Of a DNA stretch of 64,000 nucleotides, positions 47,324 to 58,084 are shown in pieces. Below the pieces are notes generated by a model. That model was not told where the DNA came from, made no database searches, and saw nothing but the letters and a program-made list of their open reading frames with translations. Within the stretch, counting starts at the first letter, position 1, and each line of letters starts with the position of its first letter. Source of the DNA: Ipomoea triloba (Eukaryota > Streptophyta > Magnoliopsida > Solanales > Convolvulaceae); contig NC_044916.1 in the NCBI RefSeq assembly GCF_003576645.1, positions 27,166,292 through 27,230,291 on the forward strand, read 5' to 3'. The translations under genes were made by a program, and so were the position numbers.

Positions 47324-50300
47324 TCATCCCAACTCTATCATTCCCAATTCTAACCTTAGTTGAGAGAATCTATTTTCACATAGCGCTTTTGTGAAAATAT
47401 CTGCTAGTTGCTCCTCCGTTGCAACATATTCCAAAATAATGTCCTTTTTCTCAACATGGTCTCGGATGAAGTGATACTTAATATCAATGTGTTTCGTCCT
47501 TGAATGTAATACTGGATTATAAGTGATAGCTATAGCGCTGGTGTTGTCACACATAATTTTGACCTCTTTGCATTCGACACCATAATCCAGTAACTGTTGC
47601 TTCATCCATAAAATCTGAGCACAACAACTTCCGGCTGCTACATATTCTGCCTCAGCTGTGCTTGTAGCTATCGAATGCTGTTTCTTGCTAAACCATGAGA
47701 CAAGTCTTCCACCTAGAAACTGACATGTCCCTGATGTGCTCTTTCGATCAATTTTACAACCGGCAAAGTCCGCATCTGAATACCCCATAAGTTCGAAAGA
47801 TCCACCTCTCGAATACCAAAGTCCAACACTTTGCGTACCCTTTAGATATCTAAGAATTTTCTTAGATGCATTTAGGTGACTTTCCTTAGGACTTGCCTGA
47901 AATCTAGCACATACACCTACTGCAAAGGATATATCTGGTCTACTTGCAGTTAAATAAAGAAGAGATCCGATGATACCTCGATAAGTGGTTTGATCGACCT
48001 CTCGACCTTCACTGTCAGCGTCGATACGTAGAGAGGTTCCCATAGGTACTTTGACTGAGGATTTCCCTTCTATGTTGTATTTCCTGAGCAGATCCTTGGT
48101 GTATTTCTCCTGGTTGATGAAGATNTCGATACGTAGAGAGGTTCCCATAGGTACTTTGACTGAGGATTTCCCTTCTATGTTGTATTTCCTGAGCAGATCC
48201 TTGGTGTATTTCTCCTGGTTGATGAAGATACCTTCCTTTAGCTGTCTTACTTGTAGTCCAAGGAAGTAGTTGNAGCAGATCCTTGGTGTATTTCTCCTGG
48301 TTGATGAAGATACCTTCCTTAAGCTGTCTCACTTGTAGTCCAAGGAAGTAGTTGAGTTCTCCCATCATGCTCATCTCGAACTTTCCTTTCATCAAACTGG
48401 AGAACTTCTCGCACAAGTCTGGATTGGTGCTTCCAAAGATGATGTCGTCCACATAGATTTGCACCATCAAGATGTGATCCCCATCCTTAATTCTAAACAA
48501 TGTTTTGTCNGCACATACACCTACTGCAAAGGATATATCTGGTCTACTTGCAGTTAAATAAAGAAGAGATCCGATGATACCTCGATAAGTGGTTTGATCG
48601 ACCTCTCGACCTTCACTGTCAGCGTCGATACGTAGAGAGGTTCCCATAGGTACTTTGACTGAGGATTTCCCTTCTATGTTGTATTTCCTGAGCANTGATC
48701 GACCTCTCGACCTTCACTGTCGACATCGATACGTAGAGAGGTTCCCATGGGTACTTTGACTGAGGATTTCCCTTCTATATTGTATTTTCTGAGCAGATCC
48801 TTGGTGTATTTCTCCTGATTGATGAAGATACCTTCCTTAAGCTGTCTCACTTGTAATCCAAGGAAGTAGTTTAGTTCTCCCATCATGCTCATCTCGAACT
48901 TCCCTTTCATCAACCTGGAGAACTTCTCGCACAAGTCTGGATTGGTGCTTCCAAAAATGATATCGTCCACATAGATTTGCACCAATAAGATGTGATCCCC
49001 ATCCTTAATTCTAAACAATGTTTTGTCCACTAGGCCTTTGGTGAACCCACACTGAAGTAGAAAAGAGGATAAGGTATCATACCAGGCTCTCGGAGCTTGT
49101 TTTAAGCCGTAAAGTGCCTTCTTCAACTTGTATACTTTGTCAGCTCCCACGTCCTTCAAGAAACCCGGAGGTTGTTCAACGTACACCTCTTCTTCGAGAA
49201 GTCCGTTCAGAAAAGCGCTCTTGACATCCATTTGATACACTTTGAAGTCTTTGAAGGAGGCATATGCGAGAAAGATGCGTATTGCTTCGAGACGTGCCAC
49301 TGGAGCGAAGGTTTCATCAAAATCTATNNNNNNNNNNNNNNNNNNNNNNNNNNNNNNNNNNNNNNNNNNNNNNNNNNNNNNNNNNNNNNNNNNNNNNNNN
49401 NNNNNNNNNNNNNNNNNNNNNNNNNNNNNNNNNNNNNNNNNNNNNNNNNNNNNNNNNNNNNNNNNNNNNNNNNNNNNNNNNNNNNNNNNNNNNNNNNNNN
49501 NNNNNNNNNNNNNNNNNNNNNNNNNNNNNNNNNNNNNNNNNNNNNNNNNNNNNNNNNNNNNNNNNNNNNNNNNNNNNNNNNNNNNNNNNNNNNNNNNNNN
49601 NNNNNNNNNNNNNNNNNNNNNNNNNNNNNNNNNNNNNNNNNNNNNNNNNNNNNNNNNNNNNNNNNNNNNNGGCATATGCGAGAAAGATGCGTATTGCTTC
49701 GAGACGTGCCACTGGAGCGAAGGTTTCATCAAAATCTATCCCTTCCTCTTGGCAATAACCTTTGGCAACAAGGCTGGCCTTGTTCCTAACAATGTCTCCA
49801 TCCTCATTCATCTTACTGGCCTTGTTCCTAACAATGTCTCCATCCTCATTCATCTTATTTCTGAAAACCCTAACAATGTCTCCATCCTCATTCATCTTAT
49901 TTCTGAAAACCCACTTTGTGCCGATGACATTTTGATGATGAGGTCTCGGAACTAGTTCCCAAACGTCGTTCCTCTCAAACTGATGAAGTTCCTCTTGCAT
50001 GGCTTGCACCCAATCTGGATCACCTAAAGCCTCATCAATCACCTTAGGCTCTATTTGAGATAGAAAGCAAGCAAACATGCTTTCTCTGTATGCTGATCTG
50101 GTCCGAACTTTGTCACGAACATCTCCAATTACTTGATCAGCAGGGTGATTTCTCAGCCATCTTAGGTCGGGTTGTGGCTCTTCAGTTGATACTTCCGTTG
50201 TAGGTTGAGATGTGGTTGGAACATCTATGGTATGGATCGGATTAACAGAGTTAGGAGCTTTCTTCTCGATAGGCTCTTCATCATCTGATTCTGGCTGGAG

Positions 50301-51191
50301 TTCCGCTACGTCTCGAACTATCGACTGCTTGTCTTCGAGAGGTAAGTTTGATCTCTCGATAGACTCTGGCTGAGCTTCCTCAGCTGCTTCCATTGACTTT
50401 GATGGTTGATCTGTTGATGCTCTATCATCAAAAGAAACATGTATGGATTCTTCAACCACCAATCTCCGCTTGTTGAAGACTCTGAATGCTTTGCTTGTCA
50501 AAGAGTATCCCATAAATACTCCATCATCAGCCTTTTCATCAAAAGTTCTTAGCTGGGTCTTCCCGTTGTTGTGGATGTAGCATTTACACCCGAATGTGTG
50601 GAAATAGCTTACATTCGGTTTCCTTCCATTCCACAACTCATATGGAGTCTTCCCAACTCCTTTCACGATCAAGGACCGATTTTGGGTATAGCCTGCTGTG
50701 TTGACTGCTTCTGCCCAAAATCCTTGAGATATGTTAGCTTGTGAAAGCATGGTCCTTGCTGCTTCCTTGAGAGTTCTGTTTCTCCTTTCAGCGACTCCGT
50801 TCTGTTGAGGTGTTCGAGCAGCTGACAGTTGATGTTGAATCCCGTTTTCGTCGCAGTAGCTCTCGATAACTTGGTTAACGAACTCTCCACCTTGATCTGA
50901 CCGGATCTTTAATATCGAGACATCCTTTTCAACTTGAACCTGCTTCAGAAGGTTCGGTAAGGCAACTTTTGTCTCGCTTTTCTTGGTTAAGAACACGGTC
51001 CATGTGAATCTTGTGTAGTCATCCACTACCACAAGAGTATACTTCTTTCCCTTCATGCTGGGTGGATCTACTGGGCCAAATAAGTCCATGTGAAGTAGAC
51101 TTAATGGTCTAGTGGATGATGTCTCGGCTTTGCTTTTGAAAGAGGATTTGATCTGTTTACAGCGTTGACATGCCTCATGGTCGTAGCCTTT
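47324..51191 (-). pseudogene. Copia-type pol (integrase end, RT, RNase H), broken
   Basis: The frame opens at the junction with element A (51191) with the integrase zinc region end [10 protein letters not shown]. Catalytic residues are visible in [18 protein letters not shown] and [12 protein letters not shown]. Reverse transcriptase shows YVDDIIFGS, preceded by [13 protein letters not shown]. RNase H shows YSDADFAGCK and TSTAEAEYVA and ends with LADIFTKAL and stop at 47324. The Pro/Ser-rich linker after integrase is normal for copia. Breaks: 42-bp stutters (49781-49910), a 343-N gap, and four single-N joins with repeated RT blocks (48125, 48273, 48510, 48695). The breaks look like assembly faults rather than mutations. 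Confidence 0.88.
49328..49670. other. Assembly gap of 343 N
   Basis: The 69 bp before the gap (49259-49327) are repeated right after it (49671-49739), so the flanking contigs overlap and the gap probably has no real length. Confidence 0.95.
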
Positions 51192-52090
51192 TGAGGTACA
51201 AGCAAATACCCGGAGTATTCCGGGGTTATCGATCCACAGGGAAGCGGGGTATCAAGCACTAGTTACTAATTAATTCACGAGAAGCTATTCCTACGTTAAC
51301 AATGGGTATTTATCTATAATTATGAAAACAAAATAAATGAAGCAAGGCAAACGGACTTTTATATACAAGAGATTAAGCGCGGGATTTTTGGGTGTCAAAG
51401 TGTTTAATCACCTAGTGCCAATCTAAAGTGAAATAATCATTCGGGTTCAACAAGTGTGGATGATTGCAATCTAAAAGGGAAAGATTACTCTCGTAATTCA
51501 ATCCCGAAATAAGGTAATTGGAATACTCACTCTCGTGAGCTATTCACAACATATAATCAAGAACTAGCAATAAATGGAATACCCACTCTCGTGGGCTATT
51601 CACAATTGGAATACTCACTCTCGTGAGCTATTCACATTAAATCCCTTAATCAACATGTCCTCTCTCGAGGTACAAGAATCAAGTGCAATTGTGGGTGCTC
51701 TAATTCATAGACAAATTTAGCAATGAAACAAGTAATTAGGATCCTTAACTACAAGCATCAAGAAATTAAGCCACAATTACAACACAAGTAATAAACCCAA
51801 ATAGATATTTCATTCAAGCAATTAAAGAACTAGGCACATAGGTTCATAAACACTTATCAATCCAAAAATCCCAAAGAAAAGCTTAGCCTATCATGGCTAA
51901 AATAGATTCAACAACAAACAATTCAAAGGAAGATTTACTAAAGCTTAAAATAGAGAAGAGATGAAGAAATTCTCCCGAATATGTCTTCCAAGCTCTTCTC
52001 CTCTCTTGTTGTGGCTTCGAATCTTCTTCCTTGCTCTCCTTTTTGGTCCAAATCCGCAGCCAAGCTTATTAGGGTTGATAGGAAGTGATG

Positions 52091-52099
52091 CTTTTATAG
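52091..52099 (-). promoter_or_regulatory. TATA box of LTR A
   Basis: CTATAAAAG on the minus strand within CACTATAAAAGC. LTR B has CACTATTTAAGC at the matching place (58998-58990). Confidence 0.7.
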
Positions 52100-52162
52100 T
52101 GGGTGGAGAATGGGGGGCAAAAATGACAATTTTTGGAAGCTAAAAACTGCAGATCTGCGACA

Positions 52163-52268
52163 TTCGACGCGTCGAATCCAACATTCGACGCGTCGAATGT
52201 TTACAGCGCCCTTTCTGCCTCATTTTTGGGATTTTCGACGCGTCGAAAGTTGAGTTCGACGCGTCGAA
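52163..52268. promoter_or_regulatory. Two pairs of TTCGACGCGTCGAA palindromes in LTR A
   Basis: Four perfect 14-bp palindromes start at 52163, 52184, 52234 and 52255. Spacing within each pair is 21 bp, two turns of the helix, and between pairs 71 bp. They sit 64-170 bp upstream of the LTR TATA box (minus strand). Binding of a protein dimer is inferred. Confidence 0.8.
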
Positions 52269-52924
52269 AATCCCTGTGCACAGTTCTGACTTGCATCCTG
52301 ATTTTGACCATTTTCCCTTTCGAATCACGCCTTGATGTCTTCATAAGAGTTGTAGCCCTTGAAGTCTTCTTTCCAATGGTTCAAGAATCACCTCATTTGG
52401 AATTTCCTAGCTTGAGATATGGTCCAATTACCGAGGTGTCGCCATTTTTAGTCTGAATTACAACTCTTTGATCTTTTGACCATTTGTCCTTTTGATATAC
52501 ACTTTGATGTCTTCATAAGAGTTGTAGCCCTTGAAGTCTTCTTTCCAATGGTTCAAGAATCACTTCATTTGGATATTCCTACGCTGAGATATGGTCCAAT
52601 TACCGAGGTGTCGCCATGGATTGCGGGAATCTCTTGCTCAACTTTTCCTTTGTTTTGTTCATGTGGTCAAATCCATTGAAAGTGCAACTCTTTGGCTCCC
52701 TTGGAAGTATTTTTGACATCATCTTAGCTTCACCTTGGCTCCCCTATGGCTTGAGATTCATCCAAAAATGTCCCGAAAGACATACATTTCCTTCAATTCA
52801 TCAATTTATGCACCTAAAGATGTAAACAATTGAATTAAGGCACATTTTGCATAAAATCAAATTATTTATCACTCAAAATAGGTTTATATATAGGGTGAAA
52901 ATATGGACAAATAGGCACTTATCA

Positions 52925-54702
52925 ATTCCCCCACACTTAAACCTTTGCTTGTCCTCAAGCAAACACAAAGAATAAATTGCAAATCAAAATTGAAGTTGTT
53001 CATACTCCTCTTTGTACAACCAATCATACCACAAACCAAACTTGTCACAACTTGACTTGTTTCAAGAATCACCTTAGATTGACACACAAGTTCCATTCTC
53101 AAGCCAATAACCAAGCACCTTTGCCATTTAAGTGTGTGTGAATCTAGTGTGCACATTCTAAGTTGAGTTTATGCAAAAGTGGTGTGTCCTTCATACTCTT
53201 ACTAATTCAACTCCAAGATTGCACGCAAAGATCAAGTAGGACTTTTATTGAGCTTATAATGGGGCTAGGGGTTAAGGTTTAAACAAAGAAGGGTAAGGAA
53301 ATCAAAAAGGGAGAAAATTCACAATTATTCACAAATAGGATTTAGAAGAGATGAACTTTTTAGGAGCATTTTACAAATGAGAATTAAGGCAACATTTCTA
53401 CAAAAGGGGATGAAAAAGTAAAAATACAAATTTTGATTTTTTTTTTTTTTCGTATCTCTTTTTTTTTTTCATTTTCTTTTTTTTTTTTTTCTTTTTCTCA
53501 AATTTTGACAAGAATAGCTCACGGGAGTAATAAGCATTCTAGTTTATTGAATAGCTCAAGGGAGTAATAAACTATTCCAAATGTCATGACAACCCCAAAC
53601 ATAAATATTTACAAAATGTTACAAATAAAATTCAATGCTCCATATTACATCTCTTCAACAAAAATTATGAATAAATGATAAATTCTCTCAAGGGTGAAGG
53701 GATTTTTTTTTTTTTTTTTTGGCTATGGTTAAGGGTTTAATGACAAGGTTAGGACTTAATTACCTCAATCTTCCTTTTAATGCATATGAGGAAAGATAGG
53801 ATAATTAAGAACACAAGAAAATAAATACAACGGGGTTTAACAGAAATCAAAAGGCTCAATGGGGTAACAAGGGTAACATATATAACGGGTAGGTTTGAAG
53901 GCTCGGGCTAACAAAAATGGCCTAAATCATTTCTAAGCATGCAATCATTAGACTTCACATAGAGAGTGTATTATGACAAGGTATAGCAATTAAACCAACA
54001 CCGGTATCTCACATAAACTTTCACTAGCAATGCACAACACACTAGATCAATAATTTATCCAATTGATTAATGGTTAACAAGGATATTGGCAAGAGAATAG
54101 CTCAATCATATGTTTCACCTTGATTCATCCATCACAAGTAAAATTGTAACAAGTCCAAAACAAACCACCAACCAACAAGGAGGGAATAATCACAACTTCT
54201 AGCATAATAGCAATTCATTCACACAATAAGCATATGAGTCATCCAAGCAAAACTTTTACCTCAATGTACTTGTCCTCTCCCCCACACTTAAAAATTTACA
54301 TCGTCCTCGATGTAAAAGAAAATAAAGCAAAATAGATAAAACATTAAGCACAAGAGGGAGTAGGGTGAGGTTGGATCAATTTGAACAAGATAATGCAATA
54401 AAGCACAAGGAGCAAGAGAAAGATAATGAGACTCCCTTAATGAGTAGCTTGTGCACATCAAGAAGCCTCTTCAAATCAAGATCTACTCCTCATTGATCCT
54501 ATGAGCCAAGAGATATACACATCTAAACAAAAATGTAAGCATGGCATGACAAAATAAGGAGAGAAAATTATTAAGCAAAATAAACTAAAGGGAAATAAAA
54601 AAACATAAAGAAAAAAAAATGCAATAAAGGAAAATGCATGAAAATGTAAGATAACATGGGGTGCCTCCCATGAAGCGCTAAGTTTAACGTCGCTAGCTCG
54701 AC
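52925..54702 (-). other. Non-coding interior of element A
   Basis: Contains the purine tract at 52925-52941, T-rich runs at 53430-53500 and 53702-53720, and family-specific phrases also present in B at 59645-61400. No domain of protease, reverse transcriptase or integrase was found. Confidence 0.65.
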
Positions 54703-55538
54703 TCAACCTCTCAAGGAACAATCCTTGCATGCTTGGACAAAGATGAGTCCATTTTCTCCATCAACTTTTTCTTCAAAATATTTCCTTAAATGTCGGGCAT
54801 TAAGGAACTCCTTTAAGCTCACAAGTAGCATATTCTCCTCAAAGAAATTACAACAATCCACTTCTAAGAATATGCTATCTTCATCAACCCTCATCTCTTT
54901 TTCTTGAACAATTAAGGGGAATCTTTGGTCTTTCTCATGCACCAATAAGAGATGAGAGTCATTGGATATGAATATTGGCCAATGACGGCCTACACTTTCA
55001 AGAACATTGACACCCCCCGGTTCCCAAATTGTTCTAAAATTTTCATCAAAAAGGGTGTCATCCAACGAAGAGCATTCATTGTTTGTGCCACAATCTTCTT
55101 CCATTTCACCATTCTTGAATACATCTTCAATTGGATTATCTTCAAGTTGCTCATCACCACCAATCCCTTGCAACTCTACTCTTTCTCCCCAACTTGGTGT
55201 CTCTTTCTCAACGCATTCATTATAGGCCTCATCATCTTCATCTTCATCATCAATGTCCTCACCTTGCTTTTTATTTTCTTCAACCACAAAACTTTCATTA
55301 GGCAAGAACAACTCTTGTTGAACCTCCCCATTGGAAAACAATTCTTGATTGGGTTCTTGAGTTGCCAAACCTTGTCTTTGAGCCATCATGTTGTGTAGTT
55401 GAAATTGTAACTCATTCATTTCCACAAGTAAGTTGGCCATTAGAGACTTCATCTCGGGATCTTGATTAAATGATGGGTATTCTTGTTGAGGTTCTTGGTA
55501 GAATGGCTCTTGAGATCGCCCACCATATTGGTAATTAG
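54703..55538 (-). pseudogene. Gag-position protein of element A, 5' truncated
   Basis: About 278 residues remain, entering from the junction at 55538. It shares blocks with the B protein: EPFYQEPQQE, MNELQ.QLHN, WEPGGV and HWPIF..DSH.LLVHEKD. The middle is strongly acidic (EDIDDEDEDDEAYNE). No zinc knuckle or enzyme motif. The Gln/Tyr-rich N-terminal part present in B has been lost. Confidence 0.75.
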
Positions 55539-57213
55539 GATTTTGCAAATCTTTTTCGACCTCTCGTGTGTATTGAACTTAGGATGTTTAGGTTCGATAC
55601 CTCACGAGGTGAAGACAAAGTTTTATGCGCAGCGGAAATATTATCCCCTTTTAATTAGCACGAGTTTGGGTTAGTTCGAGAGGTGTGTTTATATGTAGTG
55701 TAGTCGAGAGGTTAGCGAGAGATAAAAGCAGAAAGTAAATGCAAGAGAGATTTTTAAGTGGTTCGGCCAACCCGCCTACGTCCACTCTTCTTCCAGAAAC
55801 TCCCTGGAAGGATTGCACTAANCCTCAAGCCTCAGGTTTTTCGCCCCGCTTCTTGTTACTCCACCTATCGAGCACTTGAGCTTTGATCACCAAGCCCGCC
55901 TCAAGCCTCAGGATCTTCACAAGACAGCTCCCAGGTTACTCCGCCTCTCCTAAGGTTTTTCTCCCCGCTTCCAGTTACTCCACCTCTCGAGCACTTGAGC
56001 TTTGATCACCAAGCCCGCCTCAAGCCTCAGGATCTTCACTAGACAGCTGCCAGGTTACTCCGCCTCTCTTGCTTAATCCAAAGCAAGGACTTTTGGTTGT
56101 CACAGTTGAGTGTAACAATCTCCAATCTGACCAAAAGCTATCGTTGAATCAACTTCGATGTAGAGCGGCTCCGGTCACCTTCTAGATGTTATTGCAGTTT
56201 AAGCTATGTAACTCTCTCACACACTAAGATGTGTTTTTCTCGCTGTATTGAATATCAGTATGATATTCCAGATTGAGTGCTTGCACTTGAACGTTTGAAA
56301 TAGACACCTCTTTTGAATTCTGAATGAACCAACCTCTTTAACCACTGTGTCTTCACGTCCTTATATAGAGAGTTTGAAGAATAATTCCGTTGGAGGGAAA
56401 ATTATTCCGTTTGAAATCTATCTCCCATGCTGATCATGGGTCTTGCATATTTTCAGCATATTTCATGGAGTGGTGGTCTTGTAACTTGATCCTTTTGTCT
56501 TGTAGTGAATATTCTATAATTCACTTTCTTGAGTCCATGCTCCACTTTCGTCTTTTGGTAAAAGTTACTCTTTTTATATTCCCATTATTCCTTGTTTGTA
56601 GGGAATCAGACCACTTCAGCATTGGTGCACCTTTTGACCGTTTGTGGTGGAAATCTGACGTGTCATCCATTTCCGCCTATTTTGAAATCTTCACGTTCGG
56701 CACCTCTTTATTATTCTATCTCCATGATATTCTTCTTCTCCAACCTTTAAGTATGTTTCCTGACCGTCACTCAGCTTTGTTGGAGAATTGTTAGTGTATC
56801 GAGACCAAGGTTGATATCTTGATTGCTTGATGTCTCGAACTCAAATGTCGAGAGGTCTATCTCTCGAACTCTGTTTATGTCTCGAACTGGATAGTTGTAT
56901 CGAGAGGTCCTACCTCTTCGAACTCTGCTTATGTCTCGAGACTTAGTTGATGTCTCGCAGACCCTTATTCCTCCAGTGTTGTCCCATGCTTTCTTCTGAT
57001 CTGTCTATATGATTACAACATGAGACTTCTAAGATGTCCAGACAAATTTACCTTAAGCTTAAATATTTTCCGAGTTGAGCTCAAAGTTACCCGGTTGTAT
57101 TTTCGCTCTTGGTTTACTTGTCGAACTTACAGCGTTTTGCCTATGTATCGAGACTTGGGGATTTCTATTTAACAGTTGGTATCATCAAAACCTATTACAT
57201 GATGTTCCTAACA
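55539..57213 (-). repeat. 5' LTR of the Sirevirus-type element, U5 end lost
   Basis: Homologous to 40848-41929 plus an inner segment absent there. The outer end TGTTAGGAAC lies at 57213, next to target repeat AAATA. The inner end lacks about 58 bp relative to the other LTR because it is joined to element A. A single N at 55822 replaces about 60 bp present in the other LTR. TCTCGA motifs are dense at 56800-56960. Confidence 0.85.
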
Positions 57214-57701
57214 AAATATTGGTCACTCAATTTATTTTTATACTCCGTAATAATTAAAGTTAAATTATTTCTCATTTTTCCATATTTTGTAATAATATAA
57301 TTACTTAAGTTATACGGAGTATTAAATATTGATATTTTTAAGATAATTGTAAACAAACAAGTCATATATTATTCAATTAATTGAGTGATACTTTTTTACT
57401 AATCTTATAATCAAATAAATGTACATGTTCAATATTAGATTTTTAAAATAATGTTATCTTTAATTTTATTATCTAAATAAATAATAAATAAAATTTATCC
57501 GTGAATCGCACGGGTAATTGGACAATTATTTGATCTAATTCAAGCAAAGAAAACATCAGAAAACATAATCAATCCAACCAATTCCATCAATTGCGCTATA
57601 TAATATTCGATTTTATAATTTATATAATTGTATATCAATCCAAATATTCTTAAAATATTATAACAAATTTATTCTGTGCAACGCACGGGCAAAAATACTA
57701 G

Positions 57702-57988
57702 TAGACTTATAATAATAACATTCCGCTAAGGCATTTTCAATTATATATATCTATCCTTCTTCCCTTGCCTACAAATGCCCCCCCCCCCCCTCCGATCCCC
57801 CAAAGTTGAGCATACCACAACCAAACATTATCGCAGGGACGCGCTCTCTCACCCCTACCATGAGGTGTGGATTGTCTCTCAATGGGCGATTAAAAAGTTA
57901 ATTGTCTAATTAGAAAATGCTATCTAAGGAGGGAAAGATTGAAAGGAAATATTTTGGAGTGGTGGATAACATTACTCCAATTACGCTA
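57702..57988. other. Spacer between Helitrons H2 and H3
   Basis: Contains a 14-bp C run near 57778 and, at 57897-57978, ~85 bp that match 25660-25740 beside the other Helitron terminus. No gene. Confidence 0.6.
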
Positions 57989-58084
57989 ATCTATACTATA
58001 TATAAAAGCAATATCTTCCTCTAAAGTTTTCCCGCCCAAACGTAGGAGTATTTTAGTAATATGGTAATTATTATTATTATGTGA
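57989..58084 (+). mobile_element. Helitron H3, 5' end only
   Basis: Starts TCTATACTATATATAAAAGC after host AA, and goes on with TTTCCCGCCCAAACGTAGG as in the 5' end of H1. It is interrupted at 58085 by element B, whose right side lies beyond the window. Confidence 0.65.

Larger units (their letters stand above)
51192..52924 (-). repeat. 3' LTR of element A
   Basis: Starts on the minus strand TGATAAGTGCC (52924), next to the purine tract AAGTGTGGGGGAAT, and ends TTGTACCTCA (51192). It carries a TATA box (52099-52091), four TTCGACGCGTCGAA palindromes upstream of it, and a 172-bp tandem duplication (about 52300-52620) containing GTTGTAGCCCTTGAAGTC at 52349 and 52521. Confidence 0.85.
51192..55538 (-). 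mobile_element. Element A: truncated pol-less LTR retrotransposon
   Basis: Contains a full 3' LTR (51192-52924), purine tract, ~1.8 kb of non-coding sequence and the C-terminal part of a gag-position protein. It is cut at 55538, where Sirevirus LTR sequence begins. It is the same family as element B, with shared text before the frame (GGGGTGCCTCCCATGAAGCG), at the purine tract and in the protein. Its start lies inside Sirevirus integrase. Its other LTR and primer site are missing. Confidence 0.8.
40785..57218 (-). mobile_element. Ty1/copia Sirevirus-type retrotransposon, composite
   Basis: The element spans 40790-57213 and is flanked by AAATA at 40785-40789 and 57214-57218. LTR ends are TG...CA. 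On the minus strand it keeps the end of integrase, reverse transcriptase and RNase H of copia type, then further reading frames between pol and the 3' LTR, and a polypurine tract AAAAAGGGGGAAATTG. Extra frames after pol and that tract are Sirevirus traits. The 5' LTR end, primer site, gag and protease are missing, replaced by element A (51192-55538). The region contains two N-runs and five single Ns, so internal order is not reliable. Confidence 0.85.
38396..57701 (+). mobile_element. Helitron H2, interrupted by a Sirevirus-type element
   Basis: The 5' end TCTATACTATATATAAAAG at 38396 follows a host A. The 3' end has CTGTGCAACGCACGGG, then AAAAATACTAG ending at 57701 and a host T. Removing 40790-57213 leaves about 2.9 kb. 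Text on the two sides of the insertion is continuous with the uninterrupted copy in H1 (26220-26380 and 25747-26220 in reverse). No Rep/helicase is present. H2 starts 9 bp from the start of H1, head to head. Confidence 0.8.

Noticed and set aside
49172..49955. Plus-strand frames through the N-run
   Set aside because: Antisense to copia pol and kept open only by Ns.
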